A stretch of 5,092 nt of DNA. Origin: an uncultured Anaerosacchariphilus sp. Lineage in GTDB: Bacteria; Bacillota; Clostridia; Lachnospirales; Lachnospiraceae. The translations under genes were made by a program, and so were the position numbers. How positions within the stretch are numbered: the first letter of the stretch is position 1; the number at the start of each line of letters is the position of its first letter. Positions 1 through 5,092 of the stretch are shown here, piece after piece. Below the pieces are notes generated by a model. That model searched no databases. It worked only from the letters and a program-made list of their open reading frames with translations, and was not told the origin of the DNA. Where the stretch lies: the NCBI GenBank assembly GCA_934402125.1, contig CAKRTY010000138.1, positions 1-5,092 on the forward strand. Direction: 5' to 3'.

Positions 1-63
1 GCCCAGCACCCGGAGAACCGGCTCTGCCTCTTTCGCTTTCTGTCCAATGCTCTCTAATGTCAT
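1..63 (-). CDS. proA: Glutamate-5-semialdehyde dehydrogenase (gamma-glutamyl phosphate reductase), N-terminal fragment
   Basis: Only the first 21 codons are present; the gene runs off the left edge in frame. The visible peptide starts MTLESIGQKAKEAEPVLRVL. This resembles the amphipathic N-terminal helix typical of ProA (an MxLxxIGxxAKEA pattern), and the same operon carries proB. ProA reduces gamma-glutamyl phosphate with NADPH to glutamate-5-semialdehyde, which cyclises to the proline precursor. The ATG (61-63) directly abuts the TAG stop of the cyclo-ligase gene. A strong GGGAGGG ribosome binding site lies 5 nt upstream, inside that gene's last codons, which fixes the start and implies translational coupling. 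No catalytic residues are visible because the Cys-containing domain lies outside the window. The call therefore depends on a short N-terminal match plus context; another protein with a similar N-terminal helix is possible but less likely. Confidence 0.75.
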   Translation of the reverse strand, partial: MTLESIGQKAKEAEPVLRVLG

Positions 64-660
64 CTATACCCTCCCAATGATCCGTTTCTCTGTCACGATC
101 TTTTCCGGACAGATGTCAAAAGCCTCATAAGGAACCTGCGCTTTTATCTGAAATTCAAAGGCCAGCGCCACTCTGGAAAGCCCCGGATGTGCCTCCAGGA
201 AACGATCATAAAAACCGCCGCCAAAACCAATCCGGTGACGTTCTTCGTCAAAAACCACACCGGGCATTAACATCAATGCCTTTTTCTCATCACCGCATTC
301 GTCAGCCGGATGTTTCTCGTATGGCTCCCGAATACCGTAATAGCCTGCCTCTAAATCCTCTTCCAGGGAAGTAATATAAAAGAATTTCATATTCTCTCCC
401 AGTACCTTCGGCACAGCCACCCGTTTTCCGTCTGCCCAGGCAGCCCGGATGATATCTGAGGTCTCCACCTCATGTTTGCTGTCTACATAAATATAAAGCA
501 CTTCCGCAGCCCGGTATTCCGGCAGGGTCAGCACCTGATCCCGCACCTTCAGGCTCATGGCATGGATCTCCTCATCCGTATGGGCTGCCCGGAGAGCTTT
601 GATCTCCTTTCGCAGTGCTTTCTTTTGTTCCTTTTTAGTTTCCTTTTCTGTTTTCATCAT
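64..660 (-). CDS. 5-formyltetrahydrofolate cyclo-ligase (5,10-methenyltetrahydrofolate synthetase, MTHFS/YgfA/YqgN family)
   Basis: This cytoplasmic enzyme converts 5-formyltetrahydrofolate to 5,10-methenyltetrahydrofolate with ATP, returning a storage or inhibitory folate to the one-carbon pool. From the chosen start it is 198 residues, normal for the family. Visible signatures are a Lys-rich N-terminal helix (about residues 7-24, KKEQKKALRKEIKALR), which supplies phosphate-binding lysines in this family; HEVETSDI at about 64-71; PGVVFD at about 133-138; and the family motif GFGGGFYDRFL at about 145-155. The protein ends with IVTEKRII, as is usual. Reading could also begin at a GTG at 669 (201 aa). 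I prefer the ATG at 660 because GGGTGA (666-671) lies 5 nt upstream of it; the adjacent ATG at 657 would have 8-nt spacing. The start lies inside the DUF896 gene (26-bp overlap), and the TAG stop abuts the proA start. Confidence 0.95.
   Translation of the reverse strand: MMKTEKETKKEQKKALRKEIKALRAAHTDEEIHAMSLKVRDQVLTLPEYRAAEVLYIYVDSKHEVETSDIIRAAWADGKRVAVPKVLGENMKFFYITSLEEDLEAGYYGIREPYEKHPADECGDEKKALMLMPGVVFDEERHRIGFGGGFYDRFLEAHPGLSRVALAFEFQIKAQVPYEAFDICPEKIVTEKRIIGRV
69..75 (-). promoter_or_regulatory. Ribosome binding site of proA
   Basis: The minus strand reads GGGAGGG followed by 5 nt (TATAG) and then ATG. The site lies within the final Gly-Arg-Val codons of the cyclo-ligase gene. It supports a real gene start at position 63, although only 21 codons are visible. 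Confidence 0.8.
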
Positions 661-859
661 ACTTTTCACCCAGATTTACGATGCTTCCGTCCTTTTCTTT
701 AATATCGATGTTGTTCAGCTGTCCTCTGAGATTTTTGCGGACAGATTCAATATATTCCAGACGCAGAAGCTTCTGCTCTTTCTTTTCCGCATCCGTCAGG
801 CCCTCCGCCTTGGAGCGGCGGTACAGCTCGTTGATGCGTGCAATCTTCTGTGGATCCAT
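635..859 (-). CDS. DUF896 / UPF0291 (YnzC-like) small protein
   Basis: A 74-residue, highly charged, soluble protein with no membrane segment. The N-terminal part (about residues 4-47) has the DUF896 pattern: KIARINELYRRSKAEGLTDA, then EKKEQKLLRLEYI, then a basic Arg/Lys stretch ending near RKNLRGQL. This matches the two-helix hairpin of Bacillus subtilis YnzC in length and layout. The tail (48-74) is acidic-basic and probably flexible. In B. subtilis, ynzC sits in the SOS operon with yneA and yneB; no such neighbour is seen here, and the molecular function is not settled. The ATG follows the patatin gene's TAA with no gap, and AAGGAG (868-873) lies 8 nt upstream inside that gene. The 3' end overlaps the cyclo-ligase start. 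I am confident of the family; the role in this operon is unknown. Confidence 0.92.
   Translation of the reverse strand: MDPQKIARINELYRRSKAEGLTDAEKKEQKLLRLEYIESVRKNLRGQLNNIDIKEKDGSIVNLGEKYDENRKGN
666..671 (-). promoter_or_regulatory. Ribosome binding site deciding the cyclo-ligase start
   Basis: The minus strand reads GGGTGA, then AAAGT, then two ATG codons in tandem (658-660 and 655-657). GGTGA pairs with the 3' end of 16S rRNA. Its position favours one of these ATGs over the upstream in-frame GTG at 667-669, which has no comparable site in front of it. Confidence 0.5.
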
Positions 860-1723
860 TTATTTATCTCCTTCCCATTCGACAAAGGCTGCTGCCTTTT
901 CAAACACATCCTTTGCGTATTCATATCCGTGATTATAAAATTCTGTAAGAACCGCCTCGTGATTTTCCGTGTTCTTTACCACCGGAACCTGGGGACGGAT
1001 CACGTACACATGGCCCCGGTTTTCCAGATCCTCGATCAGCTCCATGGTGCGATTGTAATAGTACGCGCGGTACTTGATAGCGCGGATCAGATTCGGGTAC
1101 TTCTGATACATAATCTGAGCCATCTTCAGGGTTTTTCTGGCAGGTGCCTTCCGATACCCCTCCTGTCTGGTCAGAATGATAATGGGCTTTTTTACCCCAT
1201 CACGGAGAGCCTTCCGGATAGGAATGGAATCAGCCACGCCGCCGTCTGACATGGGAATATCGTCCACCTTTACCAGTGGAGACACAACCGGAAGACTGGA
1301 GGAAGCCCGGCAGATAGCCATCAGCCTCTGTCTGTCCTGAGTTTCTGTCAGATAGGCCGCCTTTCCCGTCAGGGCATTGGTGGCTGTCAGAACACATTCG
1401 ATTCCGGAGGAAAAGTAGGTATCATAGTCAAAGGGAATGATTTTATTGGGAAAGATATCAAAAATCAAATCCATATTGAACAGGCTGTGGGTCTTCATAA
1501 GAGACCTAAGACCGATATAACTGCCTGCCTCCAGAAAGTCAATGGTACACAGCTTCATCCGCCCCGGCTGATGGGAGACGTAATTTACCGCGTTGCAGGC
1601 TCCCGCCGACACGCCGATGACATAGGGCAGATACATCCCCTGCTCCATAAAATAATCCAGTACGCCCGCTGTAAACACGCCGCGGGTGCCGCCGCCTTCC
1701 AGTACTAAACCTGACTTACTCAT
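860..1723 (-). CDS. Patatin-like phospholipase family protein
   Basis: A 287-residue predicted serine acyl hydrolase with a Ser-Asp dyad, expected to cleave fatty acyl esters of phospholipids or related lipids; the true substrate cannot be read from sequence. All patatin blocks are intact: the oxyanion-hole glycine loop EGGGTRGVF (about 9-17), the nucleophile elbow GVSAG with Ser39 (37-41), and the DGG motif with Asp160 (159-162, SDGG) followed by VADSIPIRKA. The C-terminal third (about 185-287), rich in Tyr, Arg and Lys, resembles the extra domain of the bacterial YjjU-type patatin subgroup. No signal peptide or clear membrane helix is present, so it is probably cytoplasmic or peripheral to the membrane. 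Its ATG overlaps the proB stop in an ATGA arrangement, with GGAGG (1734-1738) 10 nt upstream. Its TAA stop abuts the DUF896 start. Why a lipid hydrolase is coupled to proline genes is unclear. Confidence 0.95.
   Translation of the reverse strand: MSKSGLVLEGGGTRGVFTAGVLDYFMEQGMYLPYVIGVSAGACNAVNYVSHQPGRMKLCTIDFLEAGSYIGLRSLMKTHSLFNMDLIFDIFPNKIIPFDYDTYFSSGIECVLTATNALTGKAAYLTETQDRQRLMAICRASSSLPVVSPLVKVDDIPMSDGGVADSIPIRKALRDGVKKPIIILTRQEGYRKAPARKTLKMAQIMYQKYPNLIRAIKYRAYYYNRTMELIEDLENRGHVYVIRPQVPVVKNTENHEAVLTEFYNHGYEYAKDVFEKAAAFVEWEGDK
866..873 (-). promoter_or_regulatory. Ribosome binding site of the DUF896 gene
   Basis: AAGGAGAT on the minus strand lies within the last codons of the patatin-like gene, 8 nt (counted from AAGGAG) before the ATG at 857-859. 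It supports the Met-Asp-Pro start and coupled translation with the upstream gene. Confidence 0.8.
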
Positions 1724-2571
1724 GAAAAATGCGCCTCCAGAAATGTCTTTAAATCAAAGCTTTCATCTTTATGTGCCTGGAAAAAGGTTCCATATCTCTC
1801 CCCGTTTACGATCTTATGGATCACACTCATGTCGCCGCCGTTGGCAATCAGCATATCGGCGCCTGTCGCCGTAGCCAGTTCTGCCGCAATCAGCTTGGTC
1901 GCCATACCGCCGGTTCCGACGGAGCTTACGGCGTCCTTTCCCATTCCCATCAGCTCTTCATCCAGATATTCCACAAAGGGAACAAACTCTGCTTCCGGAT
2001 TGGTATTGGGATTGTCCGTATAAAGTCCGTTGATGTCAGACAAAAGAATCAGCAAATCCGCGTCCACCAGAGAAGCCACGATGGCTGACAGGGTGTCATT
2101 ATCGCCGTGGAGAATCTCAAAGGTTGAGATACTGTCGTTGGAATTTACGACCGGAATGGCGCCCAGAGCCAGAAGCTCTTCAAAGGTATCCTGGGCATGC
2201 CGCCGGTTTTTCCGGTTGATCATGGTATTACGGGTCATCAGGATCTGGGCTGCCACCTGATTGTATTCCGCAAAGAACTTCTGGTAAATCATCATCAGGC
2301 GCGCCTGTCCGATGGCCGCGCAGGCCTGCTTTGTAGGGACGCTTTCCGGCTTTTCCTTTAAGCCCGCCGCTTTTCTTCCCACGCCGATGGCTCCTGAGGT
2401 AACCAGAATCACATCCTTGCCCTGGTTATGAAGATCCGAAAGTTCCCGGACCAGGTGCTCCACCTTAATCAGATCCAGGCTTCCTGTCTCCTTATGAATC
2501 AGGGAGGAAGTACCCACCTTTACCACAATTCTTTTTTTATCTTTTATCTTTTCTCTGTAGTCTGTATTCAT
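1720..2571 (-). CDS. proB: Glutamate 5-kinase, short form without PUA domain
   Basis: Catalyses the first step of proline synthesis: ATP-dependent phosphorylation of glutamate to gamma-glutamyl phosphate, in the cytoplasm. The 283 residues form one amino-acid-kinase domain. Visible motifs are KVGTSS (18-23), TSGAIGVG (58-65), the glutamate-binding stretch GAIPVVNSNDS (137-147), GDNDTLS (156-162), LLSDINGLYTDNP (176-188) and GTGGMATK (219-226), followed by IANGGD (242-247). Escherichia coli ProB has about 367 residues with a C-terminal PUA domain. Here the reading frame ends soon after the kinase fold, so the PUA domain is absent; nothing suggests a frameshift, because the next gene starts at the stop codon. 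The ATG at 2571 has GAGGA (2581-2585) 9 nt upstream. It is the first gene of the proB-patatin-DUF896-cyclo-ligase-proA run. No T-box antiterminator sequence is seen in the short leader. Confidence 0.97.
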   Translation of the reverse strand: MNTDYREKIKDKKRIVVKVGTSSLIHKETGSLDLIKVEHLVRELSDLHNQGKDVILVTSGAIGVGRKAAGLKEKPESVPTKQACAAIGQARLMMIYQKFFAEYNQVAAQILMTRNTMINRKNRRHAQDTFEELLALGAIPVVNSNDSISTFEILHGDNDTLSAIVASLVDADLLILLSDINGLYTDNPNTNPEAEFVPFVEYLDEELMGMGKDAVSSVGTGGMATKLIAAELATATGADMLIANGGDMSVIHKIVNGERYGTFFQAHKDESFDLKTFLEAHFS

Positions 2572-2620
2572 GCTGTCTGTTCCTCGTCACAGTTTTCTGT
2601 CTATCTTTTTTATCCTTTTA

Positions 2621-2649
2621 ACTTTACACCATAATGGGCGGAATAGCAA
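2621..2649 (-). promoter_or_regulatory. Possible sigma-A promoter for the proB operon
   Basis: In the 80-bp gap ahead of proB the minus strand reads TTGCTA (2644-2649), a 17-nt spacer, then TAAAGT (2621-2626). Each box matches four of six consensus bases. The -10 box lies about 50 nt ahead of the proB ATG, and an A-rich stretch follows it. The match is modest and AT-rich DNA gives chance hits, but this is the only gap in the window large enough for a separate promoter. Confidence 0.3.
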
Positions 2650-2651
2650 GT

Positions 2652-3047
2652 TTAACTGGAGTAATTCTCCAAGAAATCATAAAGCTCCGCCTCGTCCCGA
2701 ATCGCTTTTCCTGCCCGGATTTCTCCCTGCAAAGCGTCCGGAAGCAGGGAAATGGGGATATCTGTCGTCTCATACAATGTTGTGCCGTCCCCCTGATAGA
2801 TGGAAACGGTTCCATCCTGTTCCTTCAGATAAAACCGGGCTGTTTTTTCCGCTTCCGACGTCTCAGCCTGCACAAGCCGCGGGGCAGAGGCTGCCTTTTT
2901 TGCAGCTGATTCCAGCTGCTCAATCTGCTCCTGCAGCTTCGCCTGTTCCTCCCGCATGGCGCGCTCAGACATAAGGCTTCCGGAATAGTAAGCCAGGGTC
3001 AGTAACAGGATGATACCAAGCGCTCCGGCCAGAATTCTTTTTACCAT
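2652..3047 (-). CDS. Membrane-anchored protein with BofC C-terminal-like domain
   Basis: A 131-residue protein in three parts. A short basic N-terminus precedes one hydrophobic helix (about 4-24, ILAGALGIILLLTLAYYSG), which is an uncleaved anchor or signal. A charged heptad-like coiled coil follows (about 27-54, Glu/Gln/Leu rich), then a compact C-terminal domain (about 71-131). That domain begins RFYLKEQDGTVSIYQGDG and continues LYETTDIPISLLP, ending in LYDFLENYSS. This pattern is characteristic of the BofC C-terminal domain family, which in Bacillus BofC is linked to control of the SpoIVB checkpoint during sporulation. The full BofC N-terminal domain is missing, so it should not be named bofC; it is one of the short single-pass Clostridia proteins with this domain and its role is unproven. 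The start has a strong AAAGGAGGG site 6 nt upstream, buried in a hairpin. It follows the flippase gene by 48 bp. Confidence 0.85.
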   Translation of the reverse strand: MVKRILAGALGIILLLTLAYYSGSLMSERAMREEQAKLQEQIEQLESAAKKAASAPRLVQAETSEAEKTARFYLKEQDGTVSIYQGDGTTLYETTDIPISLLPDALQGEIRAGKAIRDEAELYDFLENYSS

Positions 3048-3048
3048 A

Positions 3049-3092
3049 AAAACCCTCCTTTTGGGAACAGTATGTCCAAAAAGAAGGGTTTT
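3049..3092 (-). promoter_or_regulatory. Long hairpin with U-tract between flippase and BofC-like genes (terminator-like, masks the RBS)
   Basis: On the minus strand, AAAACCCTTCTTTTTGG (3092-3076) can pair with CCAAAAGGAGGGTTTT (3064-3049). The stem has about 16 pairs, including one G-U pair, plus one bulged U and an 11-nt loop (3065-3075). The 3' arm ends in GGG followed by UUUUU, as in a Rho-independent terminator, but it also contains the whole ribosome binding site of the next gene and stops one nucleotide before its AUG. The flippase TGA (3096-3098) is only 3 nt from the 5' arm, so a ribosome ending there would cover part of the arm and free the site. Both an attenuating terminator and a translational coupling switch are possible. 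The fold is read by eye and its energy has not been calculated. Confidence 0.55.
3053..3061 (-). promoter_or_regulatory. Ribosome binding site of the BofC-like gene
   Basis: AAAGGAGGG on the minus strand is followed by UUUUUAUG. It is a near-perfect anti-16S match with about 6-nt spacing and is the strongest site in the window. It forms the 3' arm of the hairpin at 3049-3092, so it may be masked in the folded mRNA. Confidence 0.85.
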
Positions 3093-3095
3093 CTC

Positions 3096-4754
3096 TCACA
3101 GCAGGCGAATTTTCTTTAAGATTCTGACCAGGCTTCTTCCTTTGGGAAAGCTTGCCAGTTCTTCTTCTGTGATACCGTGAAGCAGCAGAATAAAAAACAC
3201 GTAAATCACAACGGCCAGGCACAGACACAGAACCGTAGCAAAACGGACGCCAATCACCTTATGAAGGGGTGCATACAAAAGCCAAACAGCCAGCGCCATA
3301 ATCAGGGAAGACACGCCGGGTATCAAAAAGGTACGGATTAACTCCTGGTGGTAATCCAGGTATTTGCGGATAGCCAGTCCGTTCAGCACGCACATCAGAA
3401 CCGCAAAGAAGATGTAGGAAATAACCACGCCATAGATATGGAGCTTTCCAAACTGTACCAGGCCAATCATCAGAAGCAGATGAGTCACCAGCGCAATCAC
3501 CGCGTTCCGGACCGGAATCCGCATATGATCAATGCCCTGCAGGATACCGTTGGTCAGGGTTGAAAGGCCATAGAAAATCACGGCCGACGAACCAATCAGG
3601 AACAGCTTCGGCGCAATCTCGTTGGAATTCCAGGACAGAAGATCCAGAATCGGCTCTCCCAGAGCGGTCAGTCCAAAAGCACTGGGGATACAGATCATCA
3701 TAACCATACGGATAGCGCCCTCTGTCTTCCGGCACATCTCTTCCCGGTCCCCGGCGATCCGGGCACGGGTCAGCGCCGGAATCGTAGATGCGGAAAGAGC
3801 CGACGCCACAGCGATGGGCACATTGGTCAGAAGCTTGTATTTTCCCACATAAATGCCCCAGTAGACCTCCACGGTACTCTTATCTGCCTTCTGCACGTCC
3901 AGCATCAGATATTTGAAGATACCCTGATCTACGATTCCGCTGATGTTGTAGACGGCGGTGCTTAGGATAACCGGAACAATGGTCATGATCAGTACCCGCA
4001 GGGTGCTTGCGTAGCTTTCCTGCCGGCTTACATGATCCCGCCGCATATTTTTCTGCAGCACCCGGTTGTACATCAGCATGACAAGAATCAGGAACAACAG
4101 ACCTGCAGCCGCGCCCAGACTGGTACCCAGGGTACTTCCGGCCGCGCCGTAGATGGCGCCGCTCTTGCCGTTCGTGATTCCGGCTGCCTGATCCAGCTTT
4201 ACGCCATAAGAAAACAGATAGCTGGCGGCCGCGATGCTTACGATGGCGTTGACAATCTGTTCAATAATCTGGGAAATCGCCGTAGGCATCATGGTTCCCA
4301 TACCCTGGAAATAACCGCGCAGCACGCCCATAACCGCCATCACAAATACAGCCAGCGCCAGCACCTTCAGGCACAGCTCACTTTCCGGCGTATTCAGAAG
4401 GGTTCCCGTAAAGAAGCCGGCGCCGAAAAAGGTCAGGGCTGAGCCGGCCGCGCCGACCACAAGCGCCATATAAAGGGCACCCTTGAAGGCTCTCCAGGAA
4501 TTGCGGTATTCTCCCAGCGCCACCTTGGCGGAAATCACCTTGGATACGGCCAGGGGCAGGCTGTAGGAGGAGATCAGCAGAATCACATTGTAGATCTCAT
4601 AAGCCGCGGAATAGTAATCATTTCCATGGTCGGTAATAATATTGGTCACCGGCAGCCGGTACAGAAGTCCGATGATCCGGCTTACGATGGACGCAATGGC
4701 CAGGATACTGCCCTGCATAATATAATTGGATTTTGAACTTTTTTTCTTTCCCAT
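3096..4754 (-). CDS. MOP-superfamily flippase, SpoVB/YtgP (MurJ)-type polysaccharide biosynthesis membrane protein
   Basis: A 552-residue integral membrane protein, close in length to Bacillus YtgP and SpoVB. After a basic cytoplasmic N-terminus (MGKKKSSKSN) it shows hydrophobic helices along its whole length, consistent with the 14-helix MOP/MATE fold. Diagnostic stretches are SRIIGLLYRLPV (about 25-36), SLPLAVSKVISA (65-76), and RGYFQGMGTMMPTAISQIIEQ (about 146-166), which closely follows the equivalent YtgP block. Later comes GILQGIDHMRIPVRNA, a second such block in the C-terminal half. Family members move lipid-linked wall precursors such as lipid II across the membrane; SpoVB is needed for spore cortex. 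Sequence alone does not separate the vegetative YtgP/MurJ role from the sporulation SpoVB role, so no symbol is given. The gene starts 14 bp after the DUF3048 stop; an AAGGA site beginning in that TAA (4765-4769 region) and GCGGAAG nearer the start are the candidate ribosome binding sites. Confidence 0.93.
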   Translation of the reverse strand: MGKKKSSKSNYIMQGSILAIASIVSRIIGLLYRLPVTNIITDHGNDYYSAAYEIYNVILLISSYSLPLAVSKVISAKVALGEYRNSWRAFKGALYMALVVGAAGSALTFFGAGFFTGTLLNTPESELCLKVLALAVFVMAVMGVLRGYFQGMGTMMPTAISQIIEQIVNAIVSIAAASYLFSYGVKLDQAAGITNGKSGAIYGAAGSTLGTSLGAAAGLLFLILVMLMYNRVLQKNMRRDHVSRQESYASTLRVLIMTIVPVILSTAVYNISGIVDQGIFKYLMLDVQKADKSTVEVYWGIYVGKYKLLTNVPIAVASALSASTIPALTRARIAGDREEMCRKTEGAIRMVMMICIPSAFGLTALGEPILDLLSWNSNEIAPKLFLIGSSAVIFYGLSTLTNGILQGIDHMRIPVRNAVIALVTHLLLMIGLVQFGKLHIYGVVISYIFFAVLMCVLNGLAIRKYLDYHQELIRTFLIPGVSSLIMALAVWLLYAPLHKVIGVRFATVLCLCLAVVIYVFFILLLHGITEEELASFPKGRSLVRILKKIRLL

Positions 4755-4768
4755 GCTTCCGCTATTCC

Positions 4769-5092
4769 TTACTGAACGACCACATCATCCTTATAATCAT
4801 TCCAAATGATACAGATAAAGGTCTTTCCGTTATTTAATGTAATTTCCTGATCGTCTTCGTCATAGTAACGGGCCGGAGTACCCAGTTCGCCCGGATTCTT
4901 CCAGTAGCCGTCGATCTCCTTGCCGTTGGTGAATACCTTACACTCATTTCCATTGGACTGGGTCGCGAAATGCAGATAATCCTTGGCGTCCAGTACATTT
5001 CCGTCACAGTACTGGAAGATGACGTTGGTAACCGCCACCTGCTTTCCGTTCAGCTCGTCGGTATGGGGATTTCCGTAGGTCCAGCGGTAATA
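4769..5092 (-). CDS. DUF3048 (YerB-type) protein, C-terminal fragment
   Basis: The reading frame stays open to the right edge, giving the last 107 residues. A GTG at 5036-5038 is internal, not a start, because the upstream codons (YYRWTYGNPHTDELNGKQ) continue the same domain. The fragment matches the DUF3048 C-terminal domain: a YGxPHxDxxNGKQ-AVTNVI segment, then QYCDGN, then FTNGKEIDGYWKN, then RYYDEDDQEITLNNGKTFICI. These proteins are usually secreted lipoproteins in Firmicutes and have no established biochemical function. The N-terminal signal and lipobox, which would prove export, lie outside the window. It ends in TAA 14 bp before the flippase start, so the two are probably co-transcribed, which fits an envelope role. 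Confidence 0.88.
   Translation of the reverse strand, partial: YYRWTYGNPHTDELNGKQVAVTNVIFQYCDGNVLDAKDYLHFATQSNGNECKVFTNGKEIDGYWKNPGELGTPARYYDEDDQEITLNNGKTFICIIWNDYKDDVVVQ

Noticed and set aside
557..1249. A 230-codon open frame on the plus strand
   Set aside because: It runs antisense to three well-supported genes (cyclo-ligase, DUF896, patatin). Its translation is compositionally odd with runs of Phe/Ser, and it shows no recognisable domain, so it is a shadow frame.
2589..2600. Perfect 12-base inverted repeat ACAGAAAACTGT in the proB leader, with further ACAG copies near the ribosome binding site
   Set aside because: The 4-pair stem is too weak for a switch, and ACAG is a common tetramer. 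It could be an operator half-site, but nothing else supports that.
2572..2651. T-box or other riboswitch ahead of proB
   Set aside because: The gap is only 80 bp and I see no T-box consensus or long stem-loop structure, so there is no room for a full T-box leader.
2658..2673. Small inverted repeat TGGAG-AATTA-CTCCA at the end of the BofC-like gene, considered as a terminator
   Set aside because: The stem is only 5 pairs, it lies in the coding sequence (LENYSS end), and no U-tract follows.
2570..2974. Plus-strand open frame of 134 codons across the proB leader and the BofC-like gene
   Set aside because: Pro- and Ser-rich antisense translation with no domain, opposite a gene with a clear family match and strong ribosome binding site.
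2965..3228. Second minus-strand frame of 87 codons spanning the flippase 3' end and the BofC-like start
   Set aside because: Overlaps two real genes in another frame, has no ribosome binding site of note and an Arg/Ser-rich composition typical of out-of-frame reading.
4032..4442. Plus-strand open frame of 136 codons inside the flippase gene
   Set aside because: Antisense to a continuous membrane-protein frame; the Gln/His-rich translation is what the reverse of such codons yields.
5036..5038. GTG as the start of a small 89-residue gene
   Set aside because: The frame is open upstream to the window edge and the upstream residues belong to the same DUF3048 C-terminal domain, so the GTG is an internal valine codon.

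Overview
The window looks like chromosomal DNA from a spore-forming Clostridia-type Firmicute, most likely a Lachnospiraceae-like gut anaerobe. This rests on the gene content (DUF896/YnzC, a BofC-C-type protein, a SpoVB/YtgP-type flippase, a DUF3048 protein), strong GGAGG-type ribosome binding sites and roughly balanced GC judged by eye. The genus is an inference. All eight genes lie on the minus strand and fill nearly the whole window. I see no mobile element, tRNA, rRNA, CRISPR array or phage gene.

Read in the direction of transcription (high to low coordinates), the first block concerns the cell envelope. It holds the C-terminal end of a DUF3048 (YerB-type) protein (cut by the right edge), a 552-residue MOP-superfamily flippase of the SpoVB/YtgP(MurJ) type 14 bp later, and a 131-residue membrane-anchored protein with a BofC-C-like C-terminal domain. 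The ribosome binding site of the last gene lies inside a long hairpin that is followed by a U-tract.

An 80-bp gap (2572-2651), the longest non-coding stretch, holds a possible sigma-A promoter. After it comes a tight five-gene run: proB (glutamate 5-kinase, short form without a PUA domain), a patatin-like phospholipase, a DUF896 small protein, 5-formyltetrahydrofolate cyclo-ligase, and the first 21 codons of proA (cut by the left edge). The four junctions are a 4-bp ATGA overlap, an abutting TAA|ATG, an overlap of about 26 bp, and an abutting TAG|ATG, so the run is almost certainly one translationally coupled operon.

ProB and ProA carry out the first two steps of proline synthesis from glutamate, and the three genes between them have no obvious role in that pathway. 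5-FCL works in folate salvage, the patatin homologue is a predicted lipid acyl hydrolase, and DUF896 has no settled function. I found no convincing new defence, mobile or RNA system. The best leads are the hairpin over the BofC-like gene's ribosome binding site and the split proB/proA operon.
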